Shown in pieces: positions 61,980 through 64,000 of a DNA stretch of 64,000 bases. Origin of the DNA: Diorhabda sublineata (Eukaryota > Arthropoda > Insecta > Coleoptera > Chrysomelidae); assembly GCF_026230105.1 (NCBI RefSeq), contig NC_079475.1:28084086-28148085 (forward strand), written 5' to 3'. A program made the translations under genes and the position numbers. The notes below the pieces were generated by a model that worked only from the letters and a program-made list of their open reading frames with translations, did not search any database and was not told the origin of the DNA. Numbering within the stretch: position 1 is the first letter of the stretch; each line of letters opens with the position of its first letter.

Positions 61980-63785
61980 GTAAGTAATTGAATTCTAATT
62001 CCACTCCCAATAAAATATAAAATGAGGGTAAAGTGACATATATTTTAAAGTTGTCTTTGTATTACTTCCACCCACTTCCAAATAATGACAATCTATTTGC
62101 GAAGGCTAGTCATATATTCTAAACACAATTTTCTGTCTCAACTTTGTAAGCTCTGTGGAGAAATGTATATTTTTGATTTGAGGTCCCTAGGCAAGGGATC
62201 TTGTGATCTGTCTGTTTAATCTATTCAGCCTGCAACCTCAACCCTTGGAAAACGTTGTTTCGGAAAATGTCTCACACGTCATAATGTGAGGATGCCCTAT
62301 CGTGTACATGTAGTTGGTCCTGTAAAAGGCCAACTAAGACATCGAAGTCCAATGTGTCAGTAACTATTAGGTCAATAACGTTTTCTAATCAATGAATATA
62401 AGAAGGTTCACTGAGATTTTTATCAATTAATAATTCAATTTCTAAGATATATGTGTCTCTGTGAATAAATGAAGATTATTTTCTTTCCAATAACGTATGT
62501 ATGTATTCATAACATTTGATATAAAGATACATACACTCCTCAAAGAATCAGGTATGAGCGTGTGTTGTTATTTATCAGTAACAGAAAAATTCTTCATAAA
62601 ATTAAAATCCCCTAAAGGTAATGTTTATTTGATACATGCATTATTCTTATTTTATAAGGGTGGAATTCATGGGGGCTCACAATTCCATGAAGGGACTGAA
62701 TCTCGCTTCAAAAGCATGTTAAAAGTAGTTGACAATTCTCAATTGAAAGTAACTAAATTCTATTGGCTGTGGAGAAGCTTATTTGAATCAATTTCCTTCT
62801 TCTATTTAAAATCATATCATAGCACAAAGTAAAAAAACAATGTGTTATCAATCCATTGACGGGATGAAGATTATCAGATAGATTTGATACTAACGCACTG
62901 CTTACACTATCACAACACCAACACTTACAATTAGAGAGGTAAACAGTATACCTTCAGTCTCTCAAGACGATAACTTATTGAAGTTATTGAAACGCGTGTC
63001 ATTCAGTGTACTTCTGAGTATTAGTATGGTGGTGGTAAGAACAATGTGTTATTATGAATTACTATTATTTTGTGGTAGTCAGCGAAGGTCATTTCCACCA
63101 TTTAAATTCTTGAACTAGTGAAATTTTCAAGGTTTCTCTATTATTGCAAATGCTCAATAACTAAATTGATTTTAGTATGGTAGTTGGTATGTTGTAGTAG
63201 TTTATAAGAGGCTACAAGGGGCTGGTGTGTATTTTGTAAGAGAATTCATTATCTATTCATAAATTTTGTCGTATTTTTATATGTCATATCTCAATTCTTG
63301 GATTTCTGGGAGTTTCGAGTCTCCTGTTTTTGGACACCTGTTAATTCTCTCTTATTTCAGCTGGTGTGGCTTGTGTGGAATCTTGGTTGAAAATTCATTA
63401 ATTATGGATTTATTTTCTATATTCGGAATTATCATTAGATCAAGCACGTAGGTTGAATCCATGATAGTCGGCGAAATACACCTTTAATTTTTTTGTTTTG
63501 TGTCTGAAAGGTGGTTTATAAGTTTCTTTTCATGATCACCAACATTATCATCAGAATATAAGTAATCAGAAAATTAGTTCTGGCAAATCAGAAAATATTC
63601 ATACTTATCTTCAAACATAATAATGCTTCGCTACAAAATTTAGCAGTTTAGAACGTCGTTAAATCATGAAATATCAAGATGGAAAAAGGGCAACACTAAT
63701 TATTGCGCTGTAAATAAGTACTACATGACGGACGCGATTTCATGGGAAAGTATTGTTTCAATAAATTTTGAAACTTTCTGAAAAT
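61980..63785 (+). other. Intron downstream of the 61.8-kb exon (not closed in window)
   Basis: Starts with gtaagt. I looked for the next SLC36 exon after acceptor-like sites, for example ctcttatttcag at 63360, but that reading hits a stop after nine codons. The 111-codon frame at 62497-62832 has no recognisable domain. The next exon is probably beyond 64000. Confidence 0.55.
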
Positions 63786-64000
63786 CTGAGATAAAGTGTG
63801 ACATTTCTAATGGTGAACGTACCCTGAACCTGTTGCCATACGGGTGTTATTTGAGTTGTTTACAGGTACTTGAAGCATTCATCTTGGTCAAAAATAACAA
63901 ATATTTTTTATGACTTTCGACGTGGACTAAGCTCACAGCAGTGTGCCGATCAACTCACTTCAACATTTGGTGACGAAGCACCATCTCGAGCCACGTGTTT
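63786..64000 (+). mobile_element. Mariner, family A, cut by the window end
   Basis: The leader gacatttctaatggtgaacg and gcattcatcttggtcaaaaa matches the other family A copies. The frame then reads FYDFRRGLSSQQCADQLTST, FGDEAPSRATCF with no stop up to 64000. This is the intact mariner helix-turn-helix start (FYDFRxGLxxQQCxDxLxxxFGDEAPSxATVxRW), better preserved than in the copies at 32194 and 46515. The outer terminal repeat is not recognisable, so the 5' end may be eroded. Whether the rest is intact lies outside the window. Confidence 0.85.

Noticed and set aside
62497..62832. 111-codon plus-strand open frame in the downstream intron
   Set aside because: Not compatible with an SLC36 exon, no domain seen, and no defensible flanking splice sites.
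63361..63390. Possible next transporter exon after ctcttatttcag
   Set aside because: The required frame stops after nine codons and does not resemble SLC36 sequence.
1..64000. CRISPR arrays, tRNA or rRNA genes, operons
   Set aside because: None was seen; the splice sites, intron sizes and transposon types are those of an animal nuclear genome.

Overview
The window is AT-rich animal nuclear DNA with spliced exons separated by very long introns and a dense, decayed mixture of eukaryotic transposable elements. Together these point to an insect. A beetle would fit the repeat mix, but nothing in the sequence proves the order. No bacterial operon, CRISPR array, rRNA or tRNA was recognised.

Only one host gene can be supported. 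It is the 5' part of a plus-strand gene for a proton-assisted amino acid transporter of the SLC36 family, like Drosophila pathetic (path). Exon candidates lie at 856-923 (start codon and a short N-terminus), 55748/55749-55831 (either an 84-nt cassette exon or a second start exon), 59767-59901 and 61829-61979. The last encodes the conserved first membrane segment and stops at a donor site; the rest of the gene lies beyond 64000. All junction phases agree. Almost the whole window is therefore intron 1 (about 54.8 kb) plus two introns of 2-4 kb and the start of another.

The introns hold transposon fossils. From left to right: a minus-strand Penelope-like element with two nested foldback structures (4.7-6.6 kb); a (TA)36 tract (7.5 kb); a plus-strand Penelope-like RT/GIY-YIG remnant and its terminal repeat (11.35-12.24 kb); a LINE fragment (14.15-14.93 kb); a terminal-inverted-repeat element with degenerate CCTAA-type pentamers (18.4-19.3 kb); a 1.9-kb element with long inverted repeats, a TATA box and a broken Cys-containing ORF (19.7-21.6 kb); a second LINE (22.77-23.8 kb); mariners at 26.4, 30.1, 32.2, 45.1, 46.5 and 63.8 kb; a foldback element (35.6-36.4 kb); a piggyBac transposase pseudogene next to a Jockey-like LINE (38.2-40.4 kb); two miniature elements (53.6 and 54.3 kb); and a hAT transposase remnant (59.0-59.6 kb) just upstream of exon 3.

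No previously undescribed functional system is demonstrated. The strongest second-look candidates are the phase-preserving 84-nt exon of the transporter gene, the nearly palindromic 550-bp hairpin at 5310-5862, and the 19690-21567 element, whose class I could not name.
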